Part shown: in pieces, positions 22,701 to 32,296 of the stretch
How the letters are laid out: every line of letters starts with the position of its first letter
Position numbering within the stretch: the stretch's first letter is position 1
NCBI GenBank assembly: GCA_000310025.1
Contig: FN649751.1
Coordinates: 2,731,849 to 2,765,020, forward strand
Origin: Ectocarpus siliculosus
Lineage: Eukaryota; Sar; Phaeophyceae; Ectocarpales; Ectocarpaceae
DNA: 33,172 bases
Reading direction: 5' to 3'
Program-made: the position numbers and the translations under genes
The notes under the pieces: generated by a model
The model's database searches: none
Seen by the model: only the letters and a program-made list of their open reading frames with translations
Told to the model about the DNA's origin: nothing

Positions 22701-25700
22701 GCGCAGAGGAGATGGCAACCATCGGTGAGATCAAGGTCAAGCATTACATCAAGCCATGGTACCATCGAGGAGCCAAGCCCCCCTCGCAACCGGTCCTCTT
22801 TGTCGGTCTTTCGTCACCCCCACTCCCGTTCCCGACCTCCCCCCGAAAACACAATTCCCCCTGCTGTTTGTCACTTCCCGACAAGGTCAACGGGGGGCTC
22901 TACCGCTGGCAAGGGCAGGAGCTACGGCGGCTACAACTACCACGACGACGACGGGGAGGACTCCACGCTCCCCTCGCCGGAGCTCCACCCCTACGACGAC
23001 TCCCCGGCCATGACCAGCAGGCGGCGAGGCGGCTACCGGCAGCGGGCGGACTACTACCACGACGACGGAGGAGGCATCGGCACCACCATCACCCACCTCG
23101 ACGACCACGCCGAGCAGCTCTGGCACAACAGCCCGGCGATTCGAGCCGCCGCGGCGGCGGCCGCGGCAGCCGCCGCCGAAGCCGCCGGAGATTCTCTCGA
23201 CCGAGAGGCCGGCCCGTCCACCCGAGTCGGAGCACCGCTGCCGTCGCGTGGTGCGGCGGCATCTGAGCGGGAAGCTTGGGAGGAGGACCCAGGAAAAGAA
23301 GAACAACACCGAGTGCCGAGAGAACCGTTCGATGGCAGCGGCGAGAGGGAGGGCTTGTTCTCCGATGGGGACGGGTTGGATGGCGGTAGTCTCGCCGTTG
23401 ACGACAATGGTGTCGGCGTCGACCCCGATCTGCGCACGCACTTCGACTTGGGAGACCTAGAGCTTGCGGCAGAGAAAGCGCTCGATTTGTTGCGAGACAG
23501 CGGTGACATTTCCGGAGGTGATGGCGGCGACGGCGCCACTGAGCCTGAGGCTGATATAGACGAGAGCGGCCCTGAATTGCGCCCGGACCTAGAAGATCTA
23601 GAGCTCGCGGCGGAGAAGGCGCTCGACCTGTTGCGAGACGGCGGGGGAGGGGCCAGGGGTCAGGATAGCGCTGGCAGGCAAGATGATGGGGGCACTAGCG
23701 CCGCCGCCGCCGCCGCCAGCGTCACCGGTAGATCGACGAGGGTGCCCGTGCGACTCAGCGTAGGCGTAGACACGGAAAACGCCGCCGCAGTGCCCGCGCA
23801 CGGGGGTGCGGCACCCCTGTCTGCTGATAGCTCCCAACAAGATGCGAACAGGCAGCAGGAACAGAAAGAGGAGGAGGGTAAGTCCTCCTCCTCTACCGGA
23901 GTGGCGGTGGTAGGAGGCAAGGAGAAGACGAGCGGTGGGCGATTGACCCTACCGTCGCCGCCGGCGCCGGCGCCGAAAGTACCGCCGGCGCCCGCTATCG
24001 GAGGTAGCGGGGGCGGTGGCGGGACCCCGGGGCGCCACAGCACGAGCTTCGTCGCGGTGGCTGCGCGGGCCGTGAGCCCCGCCGTCTGCCGCATTGACAT
24101 GGAGAGGCTGGTGGGCACGCGCCACGACGGCTCCCCCTTCACGGACGTGGAGACGGGTCAGGGAAGCGGCCTCATCTTCAGCAGCGAGGACGGGCTGGTG
24201 CTGACGAACGCGCACGTGGTGGCCGGGGCGAGGAAGGTGAGATACAGCTACATAGTACCGGCGGCACAGCAGCTAAAATTTAGTGGGTTCGGTCGTGTAC
24301 AGGTATGGACTTGAAGGTCGATTTTTTTTCCGGTCCGCGAGAACGCACTCTCAAAATCACCGCACGCCTTCTCTTTAGATGCGTGTTGTTGGTTTAGTGC
24401 TCAAGATGGTAAGATGCTCAACATGGTAAGATAGAAGCTTTCGTTGAATTTGAACACCGGCAGAGGCAAACCGCAGCACAGCAGAGTACAAGGTGAGGAT
24501 GGGAATGGCCACTTCTGGTTGTTGTTCACGCTGTTTGTTTGTTTTTTTCGTTTTTTTCTGGTGGTAGGTGCTCCCGTGAGACACGCTGCGTTTCCAAGAA
24601 AGTGGCAGCTGCATTTCCAGCACTGCCTAAGAGCGTCGTGCCAGCAGTTCCTCCTCCTTTGTCCTCTTGAGTTCGAGGCGGAACGCTTGCATGTAGCCAG
24701 TCTCCTGGGCTTGAAACGTCGAAATGTTGGGGCACTGAATTTCTGGAACGCTTCCAGAGCGGCGGTAGAGCTATGGTGTCTTTGAGTCGACCATGCGAGC
24801 AAAGTCTGTTGTCGACTCCTTCTTGTTTGACAACGGTACATGGTGCGATTTTCACCACACGCTTGGCTCGTACGAAGAGTTGGTGGAGGTAAGGGCTCTG
24901 AGGTCTTCTTGCGTTCCGGGTGGCATGGAATTGTCTGTGTGCCGTTTGGAAGGTCGAAAACCCTCCTCTGCTACAGCTTTGCCTTGCCTTGAACCGCCCC
25001 ATTTCGCTGTTGCTGTGGCCGCCTGGTTGCCGTCTGCCGTAGGTGACCGTCACGCTGACGGACGGCCGTAAATTCCTCGCCGAGGTGAAGGGAAGCGACG
25101 CGCTGAGCGACCTCGCCGTGCTAAAGATCGACAGGGACGCGAGCTTGGGCCAGACCCCGCTACCGGAGGTCACGTTGGGCGACTCGCAGGAACTACAGGT
25201 GGGGCGGGGTGTACTCATGTACTCATAGCCGTGCTTGCCGTAGCCGTTAGACCTTTGGAACTCGAGGTGAGGGTCGTATTTTTTGTGCTGAGGTCGCTCT
25301 TTTCGTGACGGAAAGGGGAGGGAGGGAGGGAGGTGCTCTCTCTTCTAGGGCCATGATTTCCCCCCCTCGCACGTCTGTGTTGCAGCCAATGCGTGTCTTC
25401 TTTCTGGTCACACACGGGTTTTGTGCCGTCGCCATGGCGTGGAGGTGAGCGAGTCGGGCAAAGAAATGCATTTTTTTGTTGTGCATATTCCGGAAGGCTC
25501 GTTCGTCACGATAAAAACGAAAACGGCTTGTACACGCATGATCCTGCTGCTTTTGGCAGGTTGGTGACTGGGTGATCGCCGTCGGCAACCCGGTCGGGCT
25601 CGACAGCACCGTCACCTTGGGGATCGTTTCGAGGTGAGTTAAGGAGGGCCAAATTTTTCGTGTCCCCCTTTCTTTTTCTTCGCTGCTCTTCCCATCTACA

Positions 25701-28700
25701 GCAGTCGTGAGCCCTCTCTTTTGTGCGGGAATTTGCGAACTTAGCCGGCTACCCACGCCGTTAATCCTGCCCTATAGTCAAGAGAGCCCGCTACCCATTT
25801 TTTTTTTTTCCTGTCACTTCAATCAGCGCTCGCAGCAAAAAGGGTATAAGCTCCAACCCGTGGTCATACATCTCTACACCGTTCATTTTATTGTCTCGCG
25901 TTTTCACCGGTCTATGTAGTAGGGCCGGACTCACACGCAAGGCTTCCTCCGCCAGGCACCCCTCTTGAGAAGCGTACATTATTCTTCTGCACCTTTTTAT
26001 GGAATTGTTTGTCCAACTTGACACGAGGGACATACCATCAGCCCTTATTCTCCTCGCCAGTCGAGTTTCCTGTTTAGACGCACCCCCGAACTACGGCTTG
26101 AATTCTTGGGAAGCAACGAGCTGATGGTGTTGAACGGTAGGAGGGAAAGCGATAAGCCGGAGTTCACCAGGCAGAGGGCAGTTTGCAATGAATACTCGAT
26201 CCTCGACTACATCCTGGTAGATAGGGGGAGCACACAGGTCCCGGAGCTGCACGTAAGTGCGATAGATATAGGTTCGACCGACCATTTCCTCATATGGGCA
26301 AACATCGGCCGATCTAGAAAGACGGAGAGTAAGAAAAAGAGGAGAGTGTTCCGGTGGAAAGTAGAGCGTTTGGGAGACGAGGGGACACGCAATGAATTCC
26401 AGAAGGGATTGGCTGGTAGTGTAGAACCCTTCAGGAAACTGCTGAGAAGCGTCGAAGACGGAAAGGTAGACGCACAAGCAGCAGGGGACAGCGTGATTGA
26501 AGGATGGGAGTCCATAGTGAACACAACGGCAGAGAGAGTAGTGGGAAAGAAGGTGGCACGATGTGGGGTATCGGTTAAGTGGTGGGATGACGAGCTGAAA
26601 GAAGAAATAGGGGAACGTAGAGAAGTCTTCAAGCAGTACCTGGGTGAGGGGTCTGAGGAGGGTTGGGAAAAGTACAGGGCCAAGAGGAAACAGGTGAAGG
26701 GACTAGTGAAAAAGAAGAAAAAGTGCATTTGGGACGAAGTAGTGCACAAGGCCAACGGAGGCCTGGAGGGGAACGTCAAGCAGATGTGGGAAGGGATTAG
26801 TGGGATGGTAAAAAAGACCGCGCAAGGGGGGGATACAGGGGTAGCAACATTGCGAGGTGTGAACGGTGGACTAGTCAGCAGTGGGAAGGGAAAAAGGGAA
26901 GTTCTAGCAGGACACTACAAGAGACTTGGAGTGCCTCCGGAGAATGAAGCTTTTGACCAAGCGTTTAAGAAGGAGGTGGACGCATGGGCCCAGAAAGAAG
27001 AAGAGACATCAAAGGCAGACGTTGGGAACGTAGAACTAGAAAAGGATTTCACTGACGACGAGGTTGAGGCGTGTGTGAACAAGCTGCAGTGCCACAAAGC
27101 AGCAGGGGCGGATGGGATAGTCAACGAGTTCATGAAGTTTGGGGGGAAGGGGATGATCCAGCTGATGGTACTGCTGTACAACTGGGTGTGGAAAAACGAG
27201 TATGCGCCAAGTAGATGGCGGGAAGGAGTGGTTGTGAACTTGTTTAAGAAAGGAGACAAGACTGACCCAGGAAACTACAGGGGTATCACACTGTTGAACA
27301 CAGTAGGAAAAGTGTTTTGTAAGCTGCTGAACGATAGGATAGTGGGAGTATTGGAGAAGAAACGTAGCATTAGTGAGGGCCAGGCAGGTTTCCGACAGAA
27401 GAGGGGGTGCGTAGCCCACGCATTCACGGTAGGGAGAATCATCCAAGGTAGAAAGAGGGCGGGAAAGCGGACGTACTGCTTCTTGCTGGACGTGAAAAAG
27501 GCATACGATACCGTATGGAGAAATGAGCTGTGGAAACAATTATCCAAGTACGGGATCAGGGGGAAAATGTGGAGAGTGCTGAAGAAGATGACAGAGTGTA
27601 CGAAAAGCGCGGTCATGCTAGACGGAGAACTTTCTAAATTCTTCGACATTGAGCAAGGGGTCCCACAAGGTTGCACGCTGTCCCCAACATTGTTCCAGGT
27701 GTTCATCAACGATCTGTTGGAAGTCGTAGAGGCAGTCCGGAAGGGAGTAAAAGTAGGGGACACGGAAACGTTGGTGTCAGGAATGCTGTTTGCGGATGAT
27801 TTTGCTGGTATGTCGGACACCCCTGAGGGACTGCAACTGCAAATTGACGCGGCGAAGAAGTTTACTGATAAGTGGAGATTGTCTGCCAACGTTACGAAGA
27901 GTGCCGTCATGGTATGCAACGAGGGCAAGGAGGAACCAGTAGAACATAGATGGAAGTGGGGGATCGAGGAGATTGCAGTAGTGGACCAGTACACATACCT
28001 CGGAGTAGAGATCGCAAAAGATTGCTCGTGGAATGCACACATGTCCAAGGTAGCGGAAAAGGGCAAAGCACGAGCAGGGAAGCTGCACCCAATACTCGCA
28101 AACCGGCACCTTGATACACGCATCAAATTGACGGTGTTGAAGAGCGTAATCGTACCGCCGCTAGAGTACGCCGGAGAAGTATGGGAAGGAAATAAGAAGG
28201 TAGTGAAAGAACTCGAGGCGGCGCAGATGAAAGCAGCGAAAATCATCCTAGGATGCTCCAAGTGCACAAGTAATGCAGCAGTCAGGGCAGAATTGGGGAT
28301 CCAATCCCTACGGTCGGGAAGAGACGTAAGGAAGCTGACATGGCAGTATCGCATGTGCGGGATGAGAGAGGAGAGGTTGCCGAGAATAGTATGGGAGGCG
28401 AAGTGGGCAAACAAAAAGAGGGGTAGACAACCCACGGAATGGGTCAAGGTTGTAGAGGACGTATGGAAGGGATTGGACATCGACGAAGATGAAACGCTGG
28501 AAACGGAGGGTCTACAGGGGTTCAAGAAGAAGATATCTGTTGCTTGTGCCGACAGAGAAGAACAGAATCTAAGGAAAGAATCCAAGGATAAGGAGGGTCT
28601 AGAAGTGTACGGAATGTTGAAAGAAGGAATAGGGTTCAAGGATTACCTACATGGACCAATGGATGCAGGGACAAAGCTTAAGGTCAAATTCAGGACCGGA

Positions 28701-31128
28701 GACATAGGCCTTCGCGAACGTCGACGAAGACATAGGACGGTAGACGACGAAGACGATAAGTTCAAATGCGATTGCGGCTTCGAATGCGAAGACAGTGTTC
28801 ATGTAGTCGCGGAATGTCCGTGGTACGAAAAGGAGAGGGAAGTGTACATGAGTGAGCTGGGAAGAATACAAGTGACGTACAGGGAGATGTTTGAGGCATG
28901 GAATAGAGAGGAGAGGACGGTAGCGGTACTGGGGAGTAGAAAGTGGTTTGAAAAGGCGGGAAGGGGACATCGGTAGGATAAGACAAACTAGGGAAGACAT
29001 TTTTGAGCCACCTTTGGCAAAGTAGGAAGGAACGATTGGCCATCGGTGATCGGTCCTGTGGGAACAATGCTCCGTCCTCTCGAGGACGCGTGGTCAATGG
29101 TCTAACCGCTAAGGCATGCAAAACATAAGAGAGTACGCCCCCGAACTACGGCCTGGCCTCCTTCCTACTTATGAAGGTCCGACTTGTCATGGTTTTCGGG
29201 TGGCCGTCAGTTCTTTTTCGTACAACTTTTTCGTTCCCTCTTTTCCGCACACAAGAATGTATCGAGTTTTGGGATTGTTGCTCCCGGGTTCCGTTCCTGT
29301 CATCCACCTGCACGGTTTCACCCATGTGAGCAATGCATGGAAGCCATTGAACAACGGTACCCGCTCTTGATTCATTCCTCTGGAAAATCACACAGAGACA
29401 GTTTTGGAATATGCATAGAAACGCCTGCATTATGTTGCGCCGGACAAGTGCGAGGGACTGAGCCTTGGGCGTGAGAGCACGGTGTATTTGATGATTTTTG
29501 TTTTTGGAATAGTTTAAAAGCTTTATGAGAGTCTCTGGTGTAGCTGTACGTACGTCCTACTCGACGTCACCTGTCCAACTGTTCCTCCGCTTGCTCTGCG
29601 GATCTTTCCGTGCGGTCCGCGCGCACCCGTATGTCACTGCTGCATATATATCTACTGCAACCGCCCAGATGGTTGTTTGTCGTCTCACGCCCGGGGGAGA
29701 TTCCCCGGTAGCGTGTCAGTGCTGTACCACGTCAGCACGCCAGCACAGACTGTGTGTCTGTGTCACCGCCTAGTCAGGTCGGTTCTGCGTCATCAGGGCT
29801 GCGGAGTGGTGTGCTGTGCACACCCCTCTTCTCCCCTCCTCTGTCACTCCTCTTCTTCCTTCCCTCTCATCCCAGAGACCGCACCGTTCGCTCTTCCTAG
29901 ATAACTACTCCTGTCCCGCAAGTCTGTGCACTAGCGGCTCCCCACCGTCGCTCCGGAAGTCTCCTCCGGTCACACAGTCGAGAGAAGGTTCAACCCCTTC
30001 CGTCGGTCTGAGATAGGTCACCCTTATTTATTTTAAAAATATTTAAAAAGCTTTTTTTTTATAAGGACTTTACTACTGCCGTCAGATTGGGGACAAGCAA
30101 TCAAAACCAACATGTGCACGACGCATGTGCCCCGTTCACGTGCTCCAACCGCCAGGCGTGTACGAAAACTCAACCCACGGTCGCCTTTTGGGCAAATCGT
30201 ATTGGGTACTGCTCGAACGCCCCCCACCACCCCGCTCTCTCGCTCCGTCGGTGTCGCCCCGCGTGTTAACGTCAACAACCCGACCCGTTTGTGTGTTCGT
30301 TCCTCGCTGGCGGCACAGCATGAAACGCTCGAGCGAGGAGGTGGGGTTCCCGGACCGTAAGGTGAACTTCATCCAGACGGATGCTGCCATCAACCCGGGC
30401 AACAGGTGTGCGGCTCTCTTCCTGGGAGGCAAGCAGCAGTACAATGGTCCCTGTTTAAGGCCTGTCACCGTAGTAGGACGGTCCCTGTACGAGGACGATC
30501 CCTGTAAACGGCGGTTCCCTGTGTAAGGCCGGTCCCTGTATATGGCGGTCCCGGTTTAATACAGGTCCCTGTATAAGGCCGCATAGAGTAGCGAGGGATT
30601 TGGCAGGCCTTTTAACCCGGCATTGCTACATACTAGAGTGTAGGACAAGCTCGAATATAGTAGCCCACGTGTGTCACGCGACTGCACTGCCCTTGGAACA
30701 GGGCGACCGGCCATGTTCATGCGGCCTCGTCGAAGACAAGACCACAACAACAAACAGGAAATGCAGTGAAATTGTTTGCCAGCTCCATATTTGAGTCTTG
30801 CCTTTCTCAAGCGGTTTAGGACGGCGATTTTTCTTCCGTGTTTCAAATGAAGCGACCAATCAAAAGAGAGCGAACGAGAGATGGGGTCACCAATATGCAT
30901 GTAGGTCAAAACTAAGCTTGCATGTCGTTCATAAGTGTGGACATCTACACCCGCCTAAACTCACCTTGATGCGATCGGTCGATCAATCCCCAGCGGCGGA
31001 CCCCTCGTGAACGAGTTCGGCGAGGTGGTGGGCGTGAACACGGCCGTAAGGGCAAACACGGAGGGCATCGGGTTCGCCATTCCCATCAACAAGGTGAGTG
31101 TTGGTGTATGTCCGACCCCCCGTTGTCG

Positions 31129-31168
<40 letters not shown>

Positions 31169-32204
31169 GATTTTTATTGTTGTCTTTGTTGTCTTCGTTG
31201 TTGTTGTTGTTGTTGTTGTTGGTATTGTCGTTGTTGTTGTTGTCGTCGTTGTTGTTGTTGCTGTTGTCGTTGGCTTGCCGCTCTTCAAACCTTGCCCTCT
31301 ACGGAATGTCCTCACTCCTTCCAAGGCTGTTTCTTCGCCAGCAGCGGTAGGATGTCTCTAATCTCCGTCGCGGCCATTGTACGTCCTGTTTGTTCCTCAG
31401 GCGAAGGCCATCATGTACGACTTGGCGAAAGGAAACCGGATCGAGTACGCCTACATCGGGATGACCATGACAACCATCACGCCCGAATTCGCGCTCCAGA
31501 ACAATCGTGACCCCAACTCCCACCAGCTTATCCCCGAGGTGAGAGGGTCGCCATCCTATGCGCATGTCACGGGTTGTTGCTCACCCCATGTTTTATCGTT
31601 TGCCGTTGGATTGACCGTCTGCGTTATGCCGCAATTATGAAGACGATAAAGATCACTACGGTAGCAGAGTAAGCAGACTGTAACAGGTAGTCTCATGCTG
31701 TCCCCCTGCTTACGATCAGGAATTTCGGTGTCTCCGATTTTGGCTTTTTTTCATTTTTTTTGTTTCGTCTTTGTTTTTTGTGAGTGTTGCGTTGTTTAAC
31801 GTCTCGTTTGAGATTTTTTTTTTTTTGGTACTCAAGAGTGGGTGCGACACCATTCTCTTCCACTCCGTCCTATTCTTTTACTTCTTCACACCCGGCAGCC
31901 CTTCTATTGTAGTTGAACTAGAATAGCGTGGTATGTTCCAAACCAACTGCACCGCGCAAGCCCTCGACAAAACCATGATCTTCTTGGCCACACCACGGAG
32001 TTTTGACAAACCTTGAAAAAAAAAAAACAGGTGAGCGGTGCCATCATCATGAAGGTCTTGCCGGGCACCCCTGCGGCCGACGCTGGCCTCAGGCGCCACG
32101 ACGTGGTGATCGAGATGCGAGGAAGGGCCATCCGCACGGCGGACGAGGCGAAGCAGGTCGTTGACGAGAGCAGCGTGGGCGACGTCCTCATCCTTAAGGT
32201 CTGA
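19786..32204 (+). CDS. HTRA: Large HtrA/Deg-type serine protease with PDZ domain and long N-terminal extension
   Basis: Proposed exons: 19786-20675, 22886-24236, 25043-25198, 25560-25633, 30319-30405, 30994-31093, 31401-31538 and 32031-32204. Junctions are GT-AG, phases fit, total 989 residues. Exon 1 encodes a hydrophobic N-terminus ([21 protein letters not shown]), a charged low-complexity region and a possible membrane segment near its end ([15 protein letters not shown]). It is linked only by phase; an unspliced reading would give a separate 297-codon gene. Exon 2 is mostly disordered (Asp/Gly/Ala-rich) and ends in the protease domain. The triad is H740 (LTNAHVV), D770 ([10 protein letters not shown]) and S853 (INPGN-S-GGP). 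IPIN(K) closes the protease domain, and a PDZ domain follows ([22 protein letters not shown]). The codon of S853 is split by intron 5. The protein stops right after DVLILKV, where HtrA proteins usually have one more strand. A signal-type N-terminus suggests an organelle, perhaps the plastid, but no ASAF motif is present. Confidence 0.93.
20726..20741. repeat. Target-site duplication, 5' copy (LINE copy 2)
   Basis: Eleven C followed by TGTCA. The same 16 bases occur at 22548-22563 after the 3' end of the element. Confidence 0.85.
20742..22547 (+). mobile_element. Decayed 5'-truncated LINE in HtrA intron 1 (copy 2)
   Basis: The insertion begins inside the reverse transcriptase region and ends with ATGAGTACG followed by a C-run. 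It lies between identical 16 bp duplications (20726-20741 and 22548-22563; the exact edge within the C-run is ambiguous). Reading frames follow the intact copy at 26098, with many differences at protein level. The element is in the sense direction relative to HtrA. Its age is suggested by a stop codon and frameshifts. Confidence 0.92.
20761..22440 (+). pseudogene. Reverse transcriptase remnant of LINE copy 2
   Basis: Motif A ([15 protein letters not shown]), motif B ([13 protein letters not shown]) and motif C (LMFADDFVG) are readable in 20852-21409. At 21407 the frame meets TAA where the intact copy has a Tyr codon (VVDQYTYLG against VDK-stop-TYLG). The frame then continues to 21667 ([23 protein letters not shown]), shifts after AAARK, and resumes in 21697-22158 ([10 protein letters not shown]-like, [12 protein letters not shown]). 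Further breaks precede the degraded C-terminus ([16 protein letters not shown] in 22210-22260, corresponding to the Cys/His end). It cannot encode a working enzyme. Confidence 0.9.
22548..22563. repeat. Target-site duplication, 3' copy (LINE copy 2)
   Basis: Matches 20726-20741 over 16 bases (C-run plus TGTCA). The total C-run here is 13. Confidence 0.85.
26083..26097. repeat. Target-site duplication, 5' copy (LINE copy 1)
   Basis: CCCCCGAACTACGGC, repeated without mismatch at 29138-29152. Confidence 0.9.
26106..28976 (+). CDS. LINE polyprotein fragment: endonuclease tail, reverse transcriptase, C-terminal Cys/His motif
   Basis: An open frame with no stop or shift. The listed first codon is TTG and not a true start; the frame is open from the insertion junction, so the protein lacks its natural N-terminus. 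Residues 1-60 are the end of an APE-type endonuclease (LDYILVD, then [12 protein letters not shown] with the conserved S/T-D-H). A Lys-rich linker follows. RT blocks are [32 protein letters not shown], motif [11 protein letters not shown] with catalytic D462, motif [14 protein letters not shown] (about residue 517), motif C FADD with D564 and D565, [10 protein letters not shown], and [14 protein letters not shown]. The C-terminus has a Cys/His cluster (C890, C894, H899, C904) ending in ECP, as in many LINE proteins. RT catalytic residues are all present, but without the endonuclease active site it should not mobilise by the usual route alone. The clade cannot be fixed from motifs. Confidence 0.95.
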   Translation: MGSNELMVLNGRRESDKPEFTRQRAVCNEYSILDYILVDRGSTQVPELHVSAIDIGSTDHFLIWANIGRSRKTESKKKRRVFRWKVERLGDEGTRNEFQKGLAGSVEPFRKLLRSVEDGKVDAQAAGDSVIEGWESIVNTTAERVVGKKVARCGVSVKWWDDELKEEIGERREVFKQYLGEGSEEGWEKYRAKRKQVKGLVKKKKKCIWDEVVHKANGGLEGNVKQMWEGISGMVKKTAQGGDTGVATLRGVNGGLVSSGKGKREVLAGHYKRLGVPPENEAFDQAFKKEVDAWAQKEEETSKADVGNVELEKDFTDDEVEACVNKLQCHKAAGADGIVNEFMKFGGKGMIQLMVLLYNWVWKNEYAPSRWREGVVVNLFKKGDKTDPGNYRGITLLNTVGKVFCKLLNDRIVGVLEKKRSISEGQAGFRQKRGCVAHAFTVGRIIQGRKRAGKRTYCFLLDVKKAYDTVWRNELWKQLSKYGIRGKMWRVLKKMTECTKSAVMLDGELSKFFDIEQGVPQGCTLSPTLFQVFINDLLEVVEAVRKGVKVGDTETLVSGMLFADDFAGMSDTPEGLQLQIDAAKKFTDKWRLSANVTKSAVMVCNEGKEEPVEHRWKWGIEEIAVVDQYTYLGVEIAKDCSWNAHMSKVAEKGKARAGKLHPILANRHLDTRIKLTVLKSVIVPPLEYAGEVWEGNKKVVKELEAAQMKAAKIILGCSKCTSNAAVRAELGIQSLRSGRDVRKLTWQYRMCGMREERLPRIVWEAKWANKKRGRQPTEWVKVVEDVWKGLDIDEDETLETEGLQGFKKKISVACADREEQNLRKESKDKEGLEVYGMLKEGIGFKDYLHGPMDAGTKLKVKFRTGDIGLRERRRRHRTVDDEDDKFKCDCGFECEDSVHVVAECPWYEKEREVYMSELGRIQVTYREMFEAWNREERTVAVLGSRKWFEKAGRGHR
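29074..29087 (+). other. Stem-loop near the LINE 3' end (copy 1)
   Basis: GTCCT, loop CTCG, AGGAC: a 5 bp stem with a 4-base loop, 50 bases from the 3' terminus. Equivalent hairpins are at 22486-22499 (GTCTC, GAAA, GGGAC) and, on the minus strand, at 32358-32345 (GTCCT, CCCG, AGGAC). Confidence 0.6.
29138..29152. repeat. Target-site duplication, 3' copy (LINE copy 1)
   Basis: CCCCCGAACTACGGC, identical to 26083-26097. Confidence 0.9.
29513..30053. mobile_element. Possible non-coding insertion of about 515 bp with near-identical flanks
   Basis: TTTAAAAGCTTT at 29513-29524 is matched by TTTAAAAAGCTTT at 30041-30053, with one extra A. The interior is GC- and pyrimidine-rich, unlike the AT-rich flanks, contains CATATATATC near 29644 and has no coding capacity. 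It could be a solo LTR or a short non-autonomous element. The flanks are A/T-rich, so a chance match is possible. Confidence 0.25.
30443..30582. repeat. Degenerate minisatellite, unit about 17 bp
   Basis: Seven units of GGTCCCTGTNTAAGGCC type run head to tail, for example GGTCCCTGTTTAAGGCC, GGTCCCTGTACGAGGAC, GGTTCCCTGTGTAAGGCC and GGTCCCTGTATAAGGCC. It lies in HtrA intron 5, just after the exon that ends in the split catalytic Ser codon. Confidence 0.75.
31122..31273. repeat. (GTT)n microsatellite
   Basis: About 150 bp of GTT triplets with scattered substitutions, 28 bp after the donor of HtrA exon 6. It creates Cys-, Val- or Thr-rich open frames that are not genes. Confidence 0.95.
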
Positions 32205-32296
32205 CGACGGGGTTCAAGGGGAAGGTCATTCATTACTTGCCCTGGTCGTGAACGGGGTATAGTGGGGGCTGAGAACGAGGGGAAGAGGGGGGGGGG

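Larger units (their letters stand above)
26098..29137 (+). mobile_element. Non-LTR retrotransposon (LINE), 5'-truncated but with an intact ORF (copy 1)
   Basis: About 3.04 kb inserted in HtrA intron 4, sense to the host gene, with perfect 15 bp duplications on both sides. The 5' end falls inside the endonuclease domain: the frame is open straight from the junction ([15 protein letters not shown]). The first open reading frame and most of the endonuclease are therefore absent, as is usual for incomplete target-primed reverse transcription. The 3' end lacks a poly-A tail and finishes in GAGAGTACG next to CCCCC. Perfect duplications and an uninterrupted frame suggest a recent insertion. Confidence 0.95.

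Noticed and set aside
22712-23266. 184-codon frame [14 protein letters not shown].. as an alternative start of HtrA
   Set aside because: It is in another frame from the protease exon and becomes Arg/His-rich low-complexity sequence; the 22886 acceptor gives an in-phase join to exon 1.
31007-31510. Cys-rich and Val-rich open frames
   Set aside because: They come from the GTT microsatellite and the overlap with HtrA exons 6 and 7.
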